A stretch of DNA of 20,732 nt from an uncultured Oscillospiraceae bacterium (GTDB lineage Bacteria; Bacillota; Clostridia; Oscillospirales; Oscillospiraceae): positions 1-20,732 of the forward strand of contig CAKUND010000015.1 in assembly GCA_934668295.1 (NCBI GenBank), read 5' to 3'. Under the pieces are notes generated by a model that was given only the letters and a program-made list of their open reading frames with translations, was not told the origin of the DNA and ran no database searches. Positions 18,916 to 20,732 of the stretch are shown here, one piece after another (positions within the stretch are counted from its first letter, which is position 1; each line of letters starts with the position of its first letter). A program made the position numbers and the translations under genes.

Positions 18916-20732
18916 ATGAAAGACGGTTTTATCAAGACCGCTGCCGGGACGGTCGACGTCGTGGTCGCGGATGTGCAGTATAATACGGAACAGATCCTTG
19001 CGCGGATGCGCGAGGCGGACGCGGCGGGCGTGAATCTGCTGACGCTGCCGGAGCTTTGCCTGACGGGCTACACCTGCGGCGATCTGTTTTTCTCAGACTG
19101 CCTGCTCGGCGCGGTCGAGCCTGCGCTGGCACGGATCGTGGAGGCGTCGAAGGCGCTCTATCCGGTCACGGCGGTCGGGCTTCCGCTGCGCTTCGGCGGA
19201 AAGCTCTATAACTGCGCGGCAGTCGTCCACGCGGGGCGGCTGCTCGGCGTTGTGCCGAAGACGCATCTGCCGAATTACGGCGAATTCTACGAGCTGCGGC
19301 AGTTTTCCTCTGCGAAAACGCTGGAGGGGAAGACGTATATGCTCCCGCTCTGCGGCCAGAGCGTGCCGTTTGGCACAGAGCTTCTGTTCTGCTGCTCCGG
19401 CATGCAGGATTATACCTTCGGTGTAGAGCTCTGCGAGGATCTGTGGGTCCCCTGCCCGCCGTCGACACGGCTCTGCGCGGGCGGCGCGGCGATCATTCTG
19501 AATCTCTCCGCCTCCGACGAGGTGATCGGCAAGGCGGAGTACCGCCGGACACTGGTCGGCGCGACGTCGGCGCGGCTGGCCTGCGGTTATATCTACTGCA
19601 GCGCATCGCCGACGGAGTCGACACAGGACATGGTCTTCTCGCGGCATCATCTGATTGCGGAGAACGGGACGATCCTGGCGGAAAACGAGCCGTTTGCGGA
19701 CGCTTCGCTGACGGTTTCCGAAATCGACGTGCAGCGGCTCATGCACGAGCGGCACCGCACGACGAGCTATGACGCCGTTCCGGGTCTTCAGATCGTTCCC
19801 TTTGACCAGCCGCTGCGTAAGACTGCGCTGACGCGGCACATCGCGCCCAATCCGTTCGTTCCGCCGTATGACGAGCAGCTGCGCGCCCGCGCGGAGGCGA
19901 TCCTGCGCATCCAGTCGCAGGGACTGAAAAAGCGTATCGAGCATACGCACGCAAAGACGGTCGTGCTCGGCATTTCCGGCGGGCTGGACAGCACGCTGGC
20001 GCTGCTGGTGTGCGTGCGCGCGTTCGATCTGGCCGGGCGCAGCCGGAAAGAAATTCTGTGCGTCACCATGCCGTGCTTCGGCACGACGAAGCGGACGAAG
20101 TCCAACGCGGTCAAGCTCTGCGAGGAGCTTGGCGTCAGCGTGCGGGAGGTCAATATCACAGCCTCCGTCCGGCAGCATTTCGCGGATATCGGCCATGACG
20201 AGGCCGTGCACGACGTCACCTATGAAAACTGTCAGGCGCGTGAACGCACGCAGGTCCTGATGGACATCGCGAACCAGTCCGGCGGGCTGGTCATCGGCAC
20301 GGGCGATCTGTCCGAGCTTGCGCTCGGCTGGGCGACGTACAACGGCGACCATATGTCCATGTACGCGGTCAACTGCTCCGTTCCCAAAACACTGGTGCGG
20401 TATATTGTGCAGTACGAGGCCGGGAGCAGCGCGCCCGCGCTGCGGGAGGTGCTGCTGGACATTCTCGACACGCCTGTTTCACCGGAGCTACTGCCCGCGG
20501 ATGAGAACGGACAGATCGCACAGAAGACGGAGGATCTTGTCGGCCCGTATGAGCTGCACGACTTTTTCCTGTACCATCTGCTGCGCTTCGGTTCGCGGCC
20601 GCGCAAGCTGTTCCGGATGGCGAAATATGCCTATGGCGGCAAGTATCCGGACGACGTGATCCGGCACTGGCTGAAAACGTTCTGCCGCCGGTTCTTCCAG
20701 CAGCAGTTCAAGCGCTCGTGCATCCCGGACGG
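18916..20732 (+). CDS. nadE: Glutamine-dependent NAD+ synthase, C-terminus cut by window edge
   Basis: An open frame runs from ATG 18916 (AGGAGAG upstream) to the window edge, about 605 codons; full-length relatives have about 640, so only the last part is missing. The N-terminal domain is a carbon-nitrogen hydrolase (glutaminase) with the triad E46 (LPELCLTGY), K115 (VPKTHLPNY) and C173 (ELCEDLW). The C-terminal synthetase domain has the ATP pyrophosphatase loop SGGLDS (about residues 354–359) and the NAD synthase string GTGDLSELALGWATYNGDH. The enzyme amidates nicotinic acid adenine dinucleotide with glutamine-derived ammonia and ATP in the last step of NAD synthesis, in the cytoplasm. It is probably monocistronic up to the edge. 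Confidence 0.95.
   Translation, partial: MKDGFIKTAAGTVDVVVADVQYNTEQILARMREADAAGVNLLTLPELCLTGYTCGDLFFSDCLLGAVEPALARIVEASKALYPVTAVGLPLRFGGKLYNCAAVVHAGRLLGVVPKTHLPNYGEFYELRQFSSAKTLEGKTYMLPLCGQSVPFGTELLFCCSGMQDYTFGVELCEDLWVPCPPSTRLCAGGAAIILNLSASDEVIGKAEYRRTLVGATSARLACGYIYCSASPTESTQDMVFSRHHLIAENGTILAENEPFADASLTVSEIDVQRLMHERHRTTSYDAVPGLQIVPFDQPLRKTALTRHIAPNPFVPPYDEQLRARAEAILRIQSQGLKKRIEHTHAKTVVLGISGGLDSTLALLVCVRAFDLAGRSRKEILCVTMPCFGTTKRTKSNAVKLCEELGVSVREVNITASVRQHFADIGHDEAVHDVTYENCQARERTQVLMDIANQSGGLVIGTGDLSELALGWATYNGDHMSMYAVNCSVPKTLVRYIVQYEAGSSAPALREVLLDILDTPVSPELLPADENGQIAQKTEDLVGPYELHDFFLYHLLRFGSRPRKLFRMAKYAYGGKYPDDVIRHWLKTFCRRFFQQQFKRSCIPD

Noticed and set aside
19093..20352. 419-codon minus-strand frame opposite nadE
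   Set aside because: It is antisense to a clear NAD synthase with complete catalytic motifs.
1..20732. CRISPR array, prophage, toxin–antitoxin pair or biosynthetic cluster
   Set aside because: I saw no regularly spaced repeats, integrase, phage structural gene, antitoxin-like pair or synthase. All larger genes are ordinary core genes.

Overview
The window looks like chromosomal core sequence from a GC-rich, endospore-forming member of the Clostridia, probably Oscillospiraceae or Ruminococcaceae-like. Sporulation genes (a SpoIVB S55 peptidase and a GerW/YtfJ-family protein), the M50–scpA–scpB–DUF2953–ytfJ–dacB–rluB gene order, strong AGGAGG ribosome binding sites, sigma-A-type promoters, and TTG/GTG starts beside ATG all support this. 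The family-level placement is inference. No phage, plasmid, CRISPR or insertion sequence is visible.

Layout. (1) 1–758, minus: a PAP2-type membrane phosphatase cut by the window edge. It is divergent from a FliB-like Cys-cluster protein (879–1958, plus), and the two promoters sit back to back. (2) 2125–5165, plus: a tightly packed run of TrpR-like regulator, SAM methyltransferase, Hsp33 chaperone, GNAT acetyltransferase and a tiny two-helix membrane protein whose start looks frameshifted at an A6 tract. (3) 5170–5277: a REPIN-like inverted repeat pair. (4) 9530–5382, minus: a marR–ABC–ABC operon with a promoter and two palindromic operators. The two ABC subunits form a textbook asymmetric heterodimeric exporter. 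(5) 10205–9730, minus: tRNA-Ser(GGA), a terminator hairpin, then a small pyrophosphatase-like gene. (6) 15083–10279, minus: a seven-gene operon of M50 protease, ScpA and ScpB (condensin partners), DUF2953 protein, YtfJ, D-Ala-D-Ala carboxypeptidase and a 23S pseudouridine synthase. (7) 15300–16849, plus: a TetR-type regulator and a DegV fatty-acid-binding protein, facing a convergent spoIVB (17882–16902). (8) 18174–18247: tRNA-Gln(CTG) with promoter and terminator. (9) 18527–18793: a small coiled-coil protein whose upstream sequence can fold so that its ribosome binding site is paired. (10) 18916 to the edge: glutamine-dependent NAD synthase, missing only its C-terminal end.

Functionally this is housekeeping: chromosome segregation, sporulation and cell-wall remodelling, redox proteostasis, NAD synthesis, translation, and one self-regulated export operon. 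The parts least explained by known families are the structured leader of the coiled-coil gene, the REPIN-like element with paired compensatory changes, the homopolymer frameshift before the small membrane protein, the tRNA–hairpin–pyrophosphatase arrangement, and the 70-bp out-of-frame overlap of dacB with rluB. I did not find a clear new multi-gene system.
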